64,000 nucleotides of DNA from Stercorarius parasiticus (lineage: Eukaryota; Chordata; Aves; Charadriiformes; Stercorariidae). The notes under the pieces are model-generated. The model was not told the origin of the DNA and made no database searches. It worked only from the letters and a program-made list of their open reading frames with translations. Made by a program: the position numbers and the translations under genes. Shown here in pieces: positions 1 through 13,733 of this stretch. The stretch is taken from positions 1-64,000 of the forward strand of contig VWZL01000806.1 in assembly GCA_013396915.1 (NCBI GenBank), read 5' to 3'. Position 1 is the first letter of the stretch; every line of letters begins with the position of its first letter.

Positions 1-653
1 CCTGTCCATGAGCCTTGCTGACTTGATAGCATCCACTAAATATGATCAGGAAATGCCAGTTGCAGAGCCACCTATCCATTGGTGTTAGAAGAATGAAGGA
101 TTGCAATGGTATAGTGATCACTCTCTAAAAAAAAAGATTGGAAAAAACTCTCTCAGACAGCTGGGTTTTGTGTGTGATGAACGTTAAAACTCTTATGACT
201 GGACTCATATGAGGAAAATAAATGTTTTTTTTCAGTTCTACAAAATAATATAATTGGCAAAGTTGACTGTTGGTAAATGTCAAAGATTAAATGTTGTTAA
301 TAGCTGGCCTTTGTCCCTCTCCTTTCAGCAGAGAAGAAACAGGTGCCCATTAAGAAGTGCTGGCATGGCCAGGTCGCTCCTGAGCCAGCCAGGCCAGCAG
401 GGCCGAGGATGCCAGGAGTTCAATATGGGCTAACACTGCAGTATGTTTATTTAGGTTGTGGAGAAGAGGTTGGAGCCATGGCAACAGCGGCTGAGACAAG
501 ACGCTTGTGGCTCCTATAGGTCTAGAGCTGTTGGTGATCCCTGCCTGTGGCACCGAGTCCCAGGCAGATGCCTGGTGGCTGGTGGGGGACAGCCATCCCT
601 GGGCAGGGCTGTGGGCACAGGACAGCAGGCATCAGGGACACAGCAGGAGAGGT
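1..653. other. intergenic, nothing recognised
   Basis: AT-rich sequence without a recognisable exon, RNA gene or repeat. Short open frames around 350-700 have no family resemblance and overlap each other on both strands. Confidence 0.6.
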
Positions 654-795
654 ATAGAATCACAGAATCATGGAATGGTTTGGGTTGGAAGGGACCTTAA
701 AGATCATCTAGTTCCAACCCTCCTGCCATGGGGGGGACACCTTCGACTAGACCAGATTGCTCAAAGCCTCATCCAGCTTGGTCTTGCCACTGTAT
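654..795 (-). mobile_element. CR1 LINE 3'-end fragment, antisense
   Basis: Read on the - strand this is the 3' terminus of an avian CR1 non-LTR retrotransposon. On the + strand it begins with the complement of the terminal unit (AGAATCACAGAATCATGG). The complement of the 'GGTCCCTTCCAACCCAAACC' block and the 'tctag' and 'cagcttgg' landmarks follow. Similarity to the usual CR1 tail fades near 795. It is a typical 5'-truncated dead copy of about 140 bp with no coding capacity. A long + strand open frame running through it is a by-product of the antisense repeat. Confidence 0.9.
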
Positions 796-3700
796 TTGCT
801 GGTGGTTGCAGCCTTTCCAGGCACGTAGGCCTGTTTCTAGAACCTGGAAGCTCTCGTGACAAAACATTTCCTTCTCAGCAGTGTGAACACCTGAGGAAAG
901 GAAAAAAACCCACCATCCACCCATCTGAAGATCTGCGAGAACCAAGAAGAGGAGCACAGTCCAGAAGAAAAGTGTCCGCTCCCAATCATGCTGAGATAGG
1001 CACCAGCTCTCCTTTTGAGAAGCATAGGACAGGTGGCATGGAAAAACTTCCCTACCTAAAGATTATCAACAGATTAAAAAACCCTTCTGTGATCCATAGG
1101 GGTTTGTCAACTGTCATTGCACTTTTGAAAAGACAATCAATCGTTTTCTCGCAGGAGTCTGTGCAGCATACAAGATAAACAGTATTAAATGTCATAGTCT
1201 CCTGAAAGATGTCCTTCATAAATACTGTTGGGTGCAGGAATTTAGCCTTTGATTTTAGCAACTTTGGGACAAATTAGCAACTTTGCTAATCATATGTATG
1301 GCCAGAAATCCTATTGCAAATTTTTGAATCTTAGGAAGTAAGAGCTAATAAATGAGTACGGATACATGTGCCCTTGCCCCTCTCAAAATGTTTCTTTAAA
1401 GCAAAAGCATTTTCATTCCAACCATTTGATAATGACATTTTTGCCTGTGATCACTCATAATGCATCATTCTGTGCCATTAAGTCAATCTGTGTCATCATT
1501 CTATGGTATGAGGCTATCCACGTGCCCGTGAGTCTTCCCACAGCACCTTTTTTTCAGTCTCTGCAAGCTCAGAGATAATAGTGACATCTGCCCTACTCCA
1601 AAGGTTACCATGATCTCCTGGCCTCCTTATTAAACTTTGTCTCACTACATATAGTTTAAAAAAAAAAAAAAAAGCATAATACAGCGTGTCCTTGGTAAAA
1701 ATAGTCTTATTGATCCTGACACACACTTTGTCAAAAACCTGATTTTCCCAGAAAGAATATCAGTACAGACAGGAAGATGTGGTCACAGTGCATTTCAAAA
1801 AGCTGAGCTGTGCGTTAAGGGTACAAGTAGCATCATTGTTATAAATACAGTATAACTATACAAGTCAGATTTTTATTAATCTCCTTTGCTTTTGAAAAGA
1901 AAATATTGCAAAATATTTGAAAGTTATGACATTACTTCATTACATACTAAAATTAGGAAATACTGTCAGAATCCAAATTCAGTTCTGTTGAACAAATATG
2001 AATGCTTCATTTTGCCCTTGTAGTCACATTAAGATGATCCTTTTAATAATAAGGCTTAAAAATACTCCTCTGGGAAATTATCAGAATAGTGATTTGACAT
2101 TCAAGACTAAAGTAGGTTGGCCCTGCTCTTACATCCAGTTAAACAAATGTTTGCTTTGTCTTAGCAGGAGAAGGCTCATGTCTATATCATTTGAATGCCA
2201 CATTAATTGGACAATTTTGAGCAGGAAACATTTATTACTGTCCCTGTGAACAAAACAATGTACAAAAGGATTTTAAAGGCACTTCTGGTGCAGAATTTCT
2301 CCAGAGTAGTAACTTGGTGATAAGCAAACGGTTCTTCATGTCTTCAGACTCAGTAGGAACCACAGAGACACAAATCCCATTTAATGACAGACCACAAGAC
2401 CATTAATTACAATTTTAACTATAAATCTGCATTTATTTTTTGGGGGGGGGGAATGGGGAGAAAAACAGCTAAGCAAGAAGATAAATAAAACCATCCTTAT
2501 TACAAGTAATCCTAGTGCCTCTTTGTACCTTACATACAGATTTACTTATGTTGAACAAGATGATGATCTTGTTCTGACTCCCAGTAACTCCCTTGGCTTT
2601 TTGAGGCTCTCCACCAAATTAGGGTTCATTTAGTATTCGTAAGTATTTTGGTGTCTTGGCCTAAGGATTAAGGAGCTGTGCAAGGGGTCAGAATACAATT
2701 TAAATCTTTACTTTCTGCTGGTTTTGTTATTGGGGTTTTTTTTGTGGTGTTAGCACAACTGGGAAAAGTGCAAGCTGTTTACTGCAGGAAAATTAAACTC
2801 ATTTTTATGTAACTACTGGGACCCAATACAGGCGAAACAATTACATATTTTTTAAGACTCCATCATTCCAACACACATCTTATAAAGGTAATTGTCTGAA
2901 GCCTCGATGATGCATTCTCTCAATTAATATCCTAGACTATGAGGGCACATTTCAGATAGCGGAGGCTCATCTGATCCTCACTGCAAATCATGACGGGCAA
3001 AGTTCAGAATTTCATTCCTACAGCAGAACCAAACTGCGATATGCTCGGCTTGTGATTGCGTCTTAAGGTCATTTGGGGACTGAAGCGAAGATCGTTCAGG
3101 GCACAGTTGATCTCTTACTGGTTTTGTGGGAGCCCATTCTTCAGAAAAGCTGCTCCAAGGCCATTTATGTCAGACAAATAGCACTTTCTTCCCAGGAGCT
3201 CTCTCAGGGGCACGTAACACCAATCTCCCCCTAGCACATCATCACACCTGCAGTCAGCAGGGGCCCTCAAGTGCTATTCCTTTCCCAGAAGAGAGGAGAT
3301 GGCTGAAAAAAAGCAGTGAAAGACTGCAAACTCTATGATACTTGTTTTGCCTCTTGACCTGAAACAGTCTAAAACTGGAGACCTTCCAGAAAGTTGTGGA
3401 AGACACCTGTGTGAGACTTTCTGGAGAGGGAATGAGGAATCACTTACCAGAGATGAAGTGGAATGAAGAAATCTATCAGTGCAGGACCAGCTGATTAATT
3501 CAATACATCCAGGATCCTATGGCCTTAATAATAGCATGGCAAAAAAGCTCAGATAGTTGGATATGCAGTTTCGTTTCTTTCTTCTATTAAGATAAATTTA
3601 TTTTAACTCATTGAAGCTAGACTCCGGTATGTGCTCAGACACAAGCAACTTCATGTTTTAATACAGCTCCAACGCCAAACTACCATTTGCTCTTAAGGTA

Positions 3701-6700
3701 TTCCCTCCATTTTTATTGATTCATGACGTGGCATAATAGGTCTGCTCCTGATAAAAGATTTTGTTGAATTACTACCATGAAAATGATTAAAGAGAGTAGC
3801 ACTAGAAAAGAGGAGCACATCTGTCAAAATGAGAAGCTGAATAGATCAAGCTATCCCCAAAAACCTGTGGGAACATGCAGAATATTTCATTGACACTTGT
3901 TCAAATACCTGAAAAGTAAAGGTTTCTTTTCCACAGTTTGGCAGTTGTTTTGCTGAAATAAAACTTCCAACCTGTCCCTTTAATTATGAACATCTATAAA
4001 AGACATGACTGTACTAAGAATTTTATGACCAAGAACAAAAAAACAGGCTAGAAAAAGCTTTTATTTAAAGAACACACCATAAATTAATGATGGTTTATTT
4101 TCTTTGCTTATATTACTGACTGCATGCATTGTAATAAACTGATTTCTACTTTCCATGCATGAATTTCATGGGATAATGCTTACAGTAGACCGTGAGCAGA
4201 ACCAAACCTGTAATTTACAATGATAAACAAGAACTACGAAGCAGAGTTCATTTAACTGCTGCTAGAAACACAAATAACCTTGCTTTCTTTTGTTTAAAGC
4301 AGAACAGAAGACAGCATGTGTTACACTAGTTGTACAACAGCATTCATATAAAGATTTTGCTGCCTTTATTTTTAAGAAATAAGAGGTGTAATGAGAAATA
4401 AGAGGAACAGCCTGGCTGATTCTGGTTTTGTATCATTATATAAAATTATCCTTCATGATACCTAAGGTTATTTGAAGGACAGCAAAAAATGATAGACAAT
4501 ATGCAAAAAAAAATGCTGTTTCCTATCTGAAACATGAATTTTTATTCCTCTAGTAGTGATTAAACCATATTAAGCACCCCAAAATGAATGGACTTCGTAA
4601 GTCTCTGGAATTTCCTTGGCAAAGCCAAGCACAGTAGTGTTAATCTGCACAGTGGTGGTGGTGCTGTTTACAAATCTGACTTCTATAATATCATTTAAAT
4701 GTTGTTTAACAACAGCCTTATAAAGTGGAAAAAAAAAGATCAAGCTGAGTTGCGACAGCATCACTTTTTTTTTTTTCTAAAAAATTTTTCTAAAATTTTT
4801 CTGATTTTAGGCAAAATCAGACTTATTTATTTAAGTTTCTGTATTATGGTACCTATGGCACAATGGTGACTATAATCCAATTTGAGCAGTTCTTGCATGA
4901 ATTTTTCTGTAGCTACACCTTTGTGTCTTCAAACTCCCAAGTTCAGTAATATCAGAAGACTGAGGGAGCCCTCTCCTGGTGAACACAATTTATCTCCCTC
5001 CAGCTGCCGCTTCCCGACCAAAGATTGCGATACAGGCACTCCTGCGGTAAAAAAGGATAGTGTTTAGAGTTTTTAATGTTATTTCCCCCATGAACGTACT
5101 CTTAAGGTTTTTTTTTTTAATTAATTAATACTTTTTTTAAGTTAAGAAAGCTGAAAAACAGAGGCTCTATTTTCCAAATACCACCTTACGAAGTGAAGCA
5201 GAAAGTCAAGGAAAATACTTCTCAAAAAAATGGCATCTGCCAACAAATGCAAGCTTCAAAATGCTCTCAGACCAGTGCGAATTTTGCATGGTTAAAATTG
5301 GCATCCTTCTGGAAGCATTGCAGTGTTTTAAGTAAAGCTATTATAAAGGTTTGTTAATTTAGTGATACGTACTTGAGAAGGTTGTACAGAGAGAGACGTT
5401 GACCAGGCGGGGAATGAACGAGCAAGTGTGGTCTGGAAGTCCCATCACATCTGAAGGGTGCCCTGGGACCCACTAGGAAGGACAGCGGAGAGGAAGGCTC
5501 TCACTCAGCAGGAGCACTGTTTTTTCCTCTCTGACCAACAAGAGACAGCATGTGCTGGGTGCACAGGTTATTCTTTCATGCTAACAAAACTGTGTCTTTT
5601 TCTACACATTCCCCGTCACTCCTAGCACATGTATGAGGCAGACTGACCACATTATTCAGAAAGGAAGCCCAGGAAAGAGAGTATATTAAACACAATTTGT
5701 TTTCCTGTCATCCACCTTTCCCCATCTTTAATTACTACTATAAAATTTTGTGCTTTGCTTAATACCTGTACTTGTAATATAAATTTAGCTTATTCTCCTG
5801 CACTGCTCTCCCCTTTCCCTGTCGTCAGCACTTAAGTCAGGTTGAAACGCTGAACTGAATAATCCAGTCTTTTTCCCTTGCATTTGTTGTCCTGCCTACC
5901 TTCATATTTGAGGTAGCTTGATTTACTGTATTAACTTTAAGGATATCGTGTCTCTCTATTCCATTGCTTTCGAGGCCCTGAAAACATTAATTTTAAGTTC
6001 AAATCAGACTAAGTCAATGAACTATCAAAGGTGCTTGAGTCCAGCTTAGTATCGAGATAGCATCTCAGTTCAGAGGCAAAGGAAGTTTAAATAATGTCAA
6101 CACAATAAAAATACACGCGTGTCTAAATCTAAGTTTCTAGTTTGAGAGCTTCAGAATATATAGAGGCCACCAATACCCTTCAATTTCAGTGGGAACTGAG
6201 CATTAGGGTAGCGATCAAACCCCCCACGTGTTGGGGAAGAGGAGACTCCCCACAGCACAGTTTCCCAAGTGTTTTTCTCCAGGAAGCAACGCTGGCCTAC
6301 GCAGCCTAAAATGAACTCACTGTTCATTTGCATCAAATTCATCTCAGCTGAAAGGTAAGCTTTATCCAGGTTAAAAGCACCACCACTTTTAAGATGGTTC
6401 TTTTCAACACAGAGAGGTTTATGGGTCTATTTTTCTGCCCAGCGGCTTAAATTGTACTGGCTTATCTGAAGGGTCTGCGTGGAGATGGCAGAGGCTGGCT
6501 GTGTAGCAACTGCCAGGGCAAGAAATGTTCAGAGAACAAGGAGGTTAGTATATGTACTTTGCTCTTAATGTTGACCCATGGCTGATTAAGGTGTAGTGTG
6601 TAGTCACTTTGGCAAGTCAGAAAAGCTGCATACATCTGAAACTATTACACAGTGGATAATTTTTATGATACGCAATTTGCAACCACTTAGAAAAACAACT

Positions 6701-9700
6701 GTTTCACAATGTAAATTTTTCTGCCTGAAAAGGGAAGGTCCAATTTGCAGCTAGAATACAATTGTTTTCCTCAGCAAGAAGCAAAACATGAGCAGAGAAT
6801 GAACACATCAAAGAACCTTTCATGAGTTCAGAGACAAGCATTCCCAGTTCAGCTTGCGTTAGCCCTGCTACCTCTTGAAGAGCTCAAAAAAGCTGAAATA
6901 CAGTAAGGCCCCCTTGTTATAAAGGAAATACTTTTATATAAATATGTAACTTAGATCCCATCTCAGATGATCTAATATAAGACCTTACCTCCTCTGCTTC
7001 TTTTATAGCAGCAAAGCGCATTAACAATACTATTTCTAGCTAGAAACCAGTGTGCCAAGGAGACATAGGGGCCAACCGGTAGAAGTACTATTTGGAGGCA
7101 GAGTAGTGCTAGCAAATTTGGTCCCATGGCTGCTATAGCTGAAATGTGCTGTAAAGATTCACAGTGGCAACTAGGAATACACTTCCATATGAAATGGACT
7201 ACAAGACTGCATTTTTGTTCCATTCCTCACTGCCTTTATTTTTACCCTAGTCTTTTGCTTAAATAAAGTAAACAAATACATTTTTGTCATTGAAGTCAGT
7301 ATTAAAGGTAAGTTCGAATGACAACAGCAAGTAGAGGGCTCATTGCTTGTCTGGAAATGACTGATTATAGTGGAATGATATGCAAAGCAAGCCAAGTCAG
7401 AGCATTTGTACTCTAAGATGAGTTTGGAAACTGGGACGCATATCCTGAAAAGCTAAAAGGACTGGACTGAGGACCTGTATCACAAGGTGAGAGAATTCAA
7501 GGAGGATTTTCTGGCAGCCATTGGCCAGCATTGCTGCATCAAAAAAGTAACACACAGACCACAGATAATTGATTAATTATCACAGGAGCCCTAAGGATCC
7601 TAAATTAACACACCTAAATTAGGGCAAGTTTTCAGAAGTGGTGGGTACTCTTCAGACACCACTGTAATCAGGGGCAAAGCAAAACATAGAGAAGCCTCAA
7701 AAGGAGAATGTGTTTGTTGCTCATCTCCATTCAGGAGTCATGAAGAAGGCTGCTGGATCTCATCCTGAGGAGAGCTCTGCTGGCTGCCGCTTGCTCTTTG
7801 GAGCTATGCTTCCCATTTCGGCTCACACACTTCAGAGGCAGGTAAAGCAGGGGGCACATCCTAGCTTCCACTCTTACCTTGAGGACCTGAAGAAAAGAAA
7901 TATAGCTGTAAAAGTTTTCTCTTCTCCTCGTTTCTTTCTGTTGCTGTACTCCATCTAAGCTGAAATACCTGGGAGCCCTTCCCAGGTCTGTGCACACCTT
8001 CTTGTCTCGTCTCCATTCCAGACTGGAGAAAGACCCAGGCACACAAGGTGATTGAGAATAACAGGAGAACGAGACACAAGGTTGCCTGATTCCTCAGATA
8101 CCTGCACTGTGCCATTTCTAAGTACATCCAAGAAAGCTAGTTCCAATCCAGTTTATTTTCTCTACTAAAAGACTCACTCTTTTGGGTAGATCAGTGGAAG
8201 CACCAATTTACCTACGCAGCAGGTTTAAAAAAAAAAAATCTGAGTCCATTCCTCCACTAATTCAGTGAAACTAATGACTCCTGAGATGTGTCATTTTAGA
8301 AGGGATTATGCAAGATGATTATTTTTAATTGGTTAAGGTGTGTCAAATAAAATAACGTAAAAGTGTCATGCAGTCCTTTAAATGAATGGCATGCTTTCAT
8401 ATACAATTGCATGTATCATTCTGGTCATGTGTATTTAAATAGAGCAGAACAGAAGATGATCCAAGAATCAGATGATCTCCATCTGATAAATGCATTACCA
8501 GCAATAAGATAAGTTGGTGAACTTCATAAAAAGACAGCTTTAATGAAAGGTACAAGAAACCACTATTAATCCCTCTGAATGACACCTGCAGAAAAGGGCT
8601 CTCAGATGAATTGAAACTGCAGATTGTAAAAGGACATTATTAACACAATGCATAATTAATCTGTAAATTTGTTGTCAAAGGTATTGCAAAGGTCAGAGTC
8701 TTGGCAAACTGTATCCATTGATGACAACATAGCCAGCACTTTCACAGAAACACCTTTTTTACACCTGCTAAGTGATAAAAGAACTTAATCATGAGACCAC
8801 AGACTCATCTGTAAACAGATGCAAGAACAAAATATTTTGACTGCCACTTATGGGGCTCTGAGCCACACCAGTACCTGGTCTGATCCATCTAGAAATGCCT
8901 ACAAAGTTCCATCCCAAAAGTTGAAGTCTTAAGTCAACAGATGTTTAAAAAAAACCAAACCCACCATCTCTAATTCTTTCTGATATAATGTTTACAGAAA
9001 GCTAACAACAGATGATAAAAAAAAAAACTGTAATGATGATAATGAATGTTTTCCGCATTAATTTACTGGTTCGGTTTCTCTGAACCAATTTACTTAAGAT
9101 AACAATTATGCAGATACTGCCATAAACAAACAGCTATGCTGCTCACAACACCTGCTTAACAAGACCTGCTAGTTTAGCCAGAGATTTAAAATTTAAAGCA
9201 CTAAAACTAAAATAATTCTAGTTCTAGAGTAAAACAGGGCTCAAAGGTACATCACTGACAGTCTCTTTATCTTGTAGAAACCAGTATAAATGGATGCCAG
9301 TGCAACAACTGGATAAAAGAAATTTAGTGTAAGATTCTCATATTTACCATCAAGGTAGTTCTGAATTAGATTGAGGTATTGTCCTGCTTATAAAAAACAT
9401 TTGACGTTTAATGTCCAGTAATTCTATTCTACTAATTAGGCACTGTACTCCAGACTTTCAAATAGGGATAACATGAATAGACCCCTTGGATAGTTTTGAA
9501 GATGTTCTAGATCTGTCACTACCCCTAAAAATCTTTAATAGCTTAAAGCTACATGATAGTGGAGAGGAAAAAAACTTTGTCAAAGATCCAGCTAAAAACA
9601 TATTTGTGAAAGTTCACACAACAGCGATCAAGTGTGTATGAGAAAAGACAACCCAATTTTCCTACAAAAATTGTTTCATTACAGAAGAACACCAGTGCTA

Positions 9701-10915
9701 ACAAAAAGAAAACAGTTTCCCAAACAGTGCGCCTCACACAGTAGATAACATTTTTCTTCATATCAAGACTTTCATTTCTTACTTGACAGACATTTCAGAC
9801 TGCTTCTTCCAATTATAGTAACCCAGCGAGAAGCACCAAGTAATTTCAGAGTGAGCTTCAGCTTGTCTTCCCATTCCCCTCGCTGCGATGCATACACCTG
9901 GTTAGCAACACACCCGTGTAACTGGATCGCTCGAGAGTGCATCAAGGACTAAGCTGAGTCAAGACATAGCGGGCATGGAAATGCCTTTTACTTTAAAAAC
10001 ATATTGTGATGTGTTCCTTGGTGATGAAAGGAAGCCGTAAAGCTCTCCTGCCTCCTTGCACTCATCAGCATGCTGCAACACCAACCTTGGTCTTTGCCTT
10101 CTTCCACCTCCATGAGCATCCAGGCTGCATATGGCAATGCTACCTCCCTCTCATGTTCCTAGTTACGCTAGCACCCATTTTAAAAATCCACTTTATATTG
10201 GAGTTGTTGGCTTGCCCTGTACCAACTCTGAAAAGAATTTTTGCCAAATTCTAAACTTGCTTAAAGTTTGATGGCTATTAGTTCGTAAGAATTGCAGCCC
10301 TAAAGGTAATATTCTGCTCATAGCATTCATTAAAGCTTTTCTTTTCAAGTGCCTGCTCTCGCCATGTTCTTAGGTAGCACTTCTTAAATTCTTCTGTTGC
10401 AGCAGTGGATGCCATTAGCTGTTGATAAATGGGCTATTATTTGAAGTGTCAGATGAACTGAAAGAACAATTTTCTAGTGAAAGCGGCAAATGCCCACCAA
10501 GTATAGAACTGCTTTTCAAGACATTAAGCTTTTATAAAGTAAACCAATTCCTCTTGATAGAAATTGTCACATTTAGGAATAGAAATCCTCTGGAAAGTCT
10601 GAAGAGGAAAACATTGTGATCTCTCAAGGATGGTAAAACAAAAGCCTTCCCAAATATCCCTATTTTTGCACTATAAAATTTAAAAAGAAGGCAAAAGATG
10701 CAAAACTAATAAATTACTACACAATTATAAAACCTGCATGATGTTGTGTGAAACATTATGGAAAATACTCTCTAAGTTTTCTGTCTATTTGTAATAAAAC
10801 ACCTGCAATGCCTTTATGCTGTTTTTACTACGAGCGGGAACTCCTGAAATCACGCTGATACATTGTCTCAACGGGATTTTATTTAACAGACAAAACAAAA
10901 TCTAATGAACTAAAC
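796..10915. other. intergenic, no gene recognised
   Basis: About 10 kb of AT-rich sequence. I saw no homologous exon, tRNA or clear transposon. An A16 run lies at about 1658-1673. The open frames here are short (up to 103 codons, for example 7731-8042 on the - strand) and match no family I know. Parts may be conserved non-coding DNA, but that cannot be judged from one sequence. Confidence 0.5.
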
Positions 10916-11045
10916 ATGAGGAGGAAGTTCTTTCCTTTGAGGGTGGCAGAGCACTGGAACAGGCTGCCCAGAAAGGTGGTGGAGTCTCTGTCTCTGGAGA
11001 CATTAAAAATCCTCCTGGACCGTGCAAAAAACCGTGCAAACCTCT
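10916..11045 (+). mobile_element. CR1 LINE 3'-region fragment
   Basis: The sequence shows the CR1 ORF2 C-terminus and 3'UTR landmark order: GAGGAAGTTCTTTCC, then GAGGGTGGCAGAGCACTGG, then AACAGGCTGCCCAG, then TCTGGAGACATTAAAA and CTGGAC. A 'CCGTGCAAACCT' stretch closes it and resembles the CR1 subfamilies that read 'cctgtgcaacctgct' here. The very 3' end is missing. It lies about 630 bp upstream of another same-strand CR1 piece. The two overlap in CR1 consensus position and look like different subfamilies, so they are probably separate insertions. Confidence 0.85.
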
Positions 11046-11672
11046 TTCTTTCAAGTCAGGTTTTTTAAAGAGTCAAGGTTTTTAAAGAGTACTCCTCCAT
11101 CATTAAAAAAAGAAAAGGCTTGCCTGTGTCCATCTTCTTCTGACAGGTTGCCAGAGGGATGTCACCACCCTCTTTCCTTAAAAAGTTCTCACAACCGTCC
11201 TCTAGAAGATATTTCCCTCAGGGTATGCATAGTTCTTTTGGTAATATATACAAAATCTGATGATCACTACAGCCATGGGAGCAAAACACAAAGAGGAAGC
11301 CTCTCTGCACACTTTCCATGTGCTCTTGTGAGTCTTTGAAAGCCAGGAGCCGCCGCAAAGTCACAAAGTCCACAACTTATTCTGTGTATACATGTGTACA
11401 ACAAACTAATAATCCATGCACTCAATCATGTTTCTTCTGTATTGATTAATTATGGGATAAACACAATGACCACGATTATTTTTATTTACTAAGTGCTAAG
11501 TTAGGAGTACCTGACTGAAGATGAAAATAGGATCAAGGGGAATGCCTGACAAATAAAACTAGTTGTACAATATCCATGGTTAATTAATTAATAGTTCTCC
11601 ACTATTGTCCAGAATTTCCTGGTAGCAGTAAAATAAATTCAGACACCTCCTCTCTGCACTTTCTTTTCACTT
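11046..11672. other. unassigned DNA between two CR1 fragments
   Basis: No gene or repeat is recognised. A 105-codon open frame starts inside the preceding CR1 (11022-11339) and has no recognisable domain, so it is treated as chance. Confidence 0.5.
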
Positions 11673-11800
11673 AAGACCAGGTTGGACAGGGCTTTGAGTA
11701 ACCTGGTCTAGCGGGAGGTGTTCCTGCCCATGGCAGGGGAGTTGGAACTAGATGGTCTTTAAGGTCCCTTCCAGACCAAACCATTCCATGATTCTATGAT
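11673..11800 (+). mobile_element. CR1 LINE 3' terminus
   Basis: This is the terminal 128 bp of a CR1: 'CAGGTTGGACAGGGCTTTGA', 'AACCTGGTCTAG', 'GGGAGGTGTTCCTGCCCATG', 'GGCAGGGGAGTTGGAACTAG', 'GTCCCTTCCAGACCAAACC', then the terminal octamer-like repeat ATTCCATGATTCTATGAT. That direct-repeat tail is the hallmark of an avian CR1 3' end. The copy is 5'-truncated and non-coding. Confidence 0.92.
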
Positions 11801-13733
11801 CTCCAGCCCAATGCCAATAAACAACTGCTCTGATTCTTTCCAGTAGTGAGCCATGGCAAACCTGCACATCAGCTGATTGACTACATAATAAATGCACCTA
11901 GACTGAAGTACCGAGAAAGGTTCTGTGCCAATACACGTCCTGACACACCACTGGACACCATGGTGGTCCACCTGACAGCCTGAAGGGGCACAGGCTGGTG
12001 TGGCACAACTCCCTTGGACACAGGATAAACCCAGCCAGCTGACTGCCTGCAGGCAGTTCCCCTGCCATACTGGTGGTGATGCCACCTGCATGGCCTTACC
12101 TGTGTCTAAAACTGCAGCAAAAAGTTCTCATGTGAGCATCCTTTAGGAACTGAGTTGCTTTTTTGTAAGGCTGGAATGACCAAAGAGGAGAGCTTCCCTC
12201 CATGGCCAGGACCTGCTCTGCCATGAGAAAATCCACCTGGGCTCTGCGTGAGCATGGAGGGGCCCAGCATCTGAAGGGACATAAGATTTACTCACTATCT
12301 ATATTCCTCTTCTTATTTTGTCATATTAAGGCAGTTACCTTATTAAGCCGTTTGTGGTAGCTGAAAAGGAAAGGAGATTAAATTCGGAATGTATGCAGCC
12401 GGACGTAGCACTGAAGCATAAGTAAGCAAATGAACATTCTTTTTTAACACATTCAAATTCTAGTGTTGTAATTTTTTTTTTTAAAAAAGATTATTAGAGA
12501 CAAGAATGGCAGGTTAATTTAGCTCCTAGGTTCCCCGTGATGCCGTGCAGTAAAGCTGTATCTCCTCGCTCTGGCACTGTTTCACTATAAGCTAATTGAG
12601 ACTGCAGTATGGCACATGTCATCCTGAAATCCTTCCAATTTCCTCTGGGAAATTAAAGAAAAATAAATTTGAAACAAAATCAAGAGGAGGTGAACTGCTT
12701 TTTCTTCTCATTTTTGCAGTACCAAACTTACAGTCTGACTAATTGATCTGTTTCGCTTCTCTGCTTATACAAACGAAATCATTTCCAGAAGCTCGTTAGG
12801 AAGAGTAATGCCTGTAACCCAAAGGAAGGAAGAGTCAGCCAAGGGGACTGGCCTTCCCTATCAGGAAAAAAGAAGTGTGAAATTCAATTTCATCTATGTG
12901 GATCCACACTTGCCCACACAATTCATTATTTAATAACAACACTTAATGATTAGTGTGAATGGAGTAGATTGTACACTTCATGTATCTATGTAGACACAGA
13001 ACGCTGATTGTACTGACCAACTGCTAGATCTGGTTATTTTCATGAAAAACTACCAAGAGTTGTGCAATTAATATGTTTCATGACAAATGTCACGTTTCGG
13101 AGACATTCAGACACACAAGGCAGATTTCACAATAAATGTTTCTCAGCTCTGAATCTTATTCCGAATATAGTATAAACCAATCGCATGAATACTTCATCAA
13201 AGACTTCTGTGTCTGTTCCATTCTCAGTAAAGCAAAAAAAAGATGCTCAACGTCGTGCAGTACTTGAGCTTTTCTGGAGGACAACAGGAGAGCCAAGTGA
13301 CTATACAACTCAGCCATTGAATGGTGGGCACTTCAAAATGGGTACGTTGTTCACAACATCGTGATGAACTTTAAAGCTGACAAAGTTTCGAGCCAGACTT
13401 GTGCTGCAGCTTGAACTTAGGTGATCTTGATGTATAATAGTTCAGCTAGATTTATGGGAGTCCAGGTTATATTTCTTCCCGATACAAGAAAAATATGCTG
13501 CCAATTTGCTTATTATTTAATAAAGCTGCTATGAAAGTAAGTATGGTTTGGAGATGCGCAGTTTTCAGTGCTCTTGACACATCAGGAACCATATAGGCAA
13601 TGAGGTTTCAAGTAAGTGTTTAATGTAAACAAATAAAAAATTTCAGTTACAGGTTTCTAGGCACGAATGTAATTGCAAGGCTCAAACCTTATTTGCAGGG
13701 AAGTACTAGCCCATGTCTTTTCAGATATCACAG
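11801..13733. other. intergenic, nothing recognised
   Basis: No exon, RNA gene or transposon is recognised. A short T/A-rich run near 12470-12487 is the only simple-sequence feature. Confidence 0.5.

Noticed and set aside
507..1178. 223-codon + strand open frame
   Set aside because: It runs through the antisense CR1 tail at 654-795, has no domain and no splice or CpG context.
11759..12091. 110-codon - strand frame
   Set aside because: Its last part is the complement of the CR1 3' terminus; the rest has no recognisable similarity.
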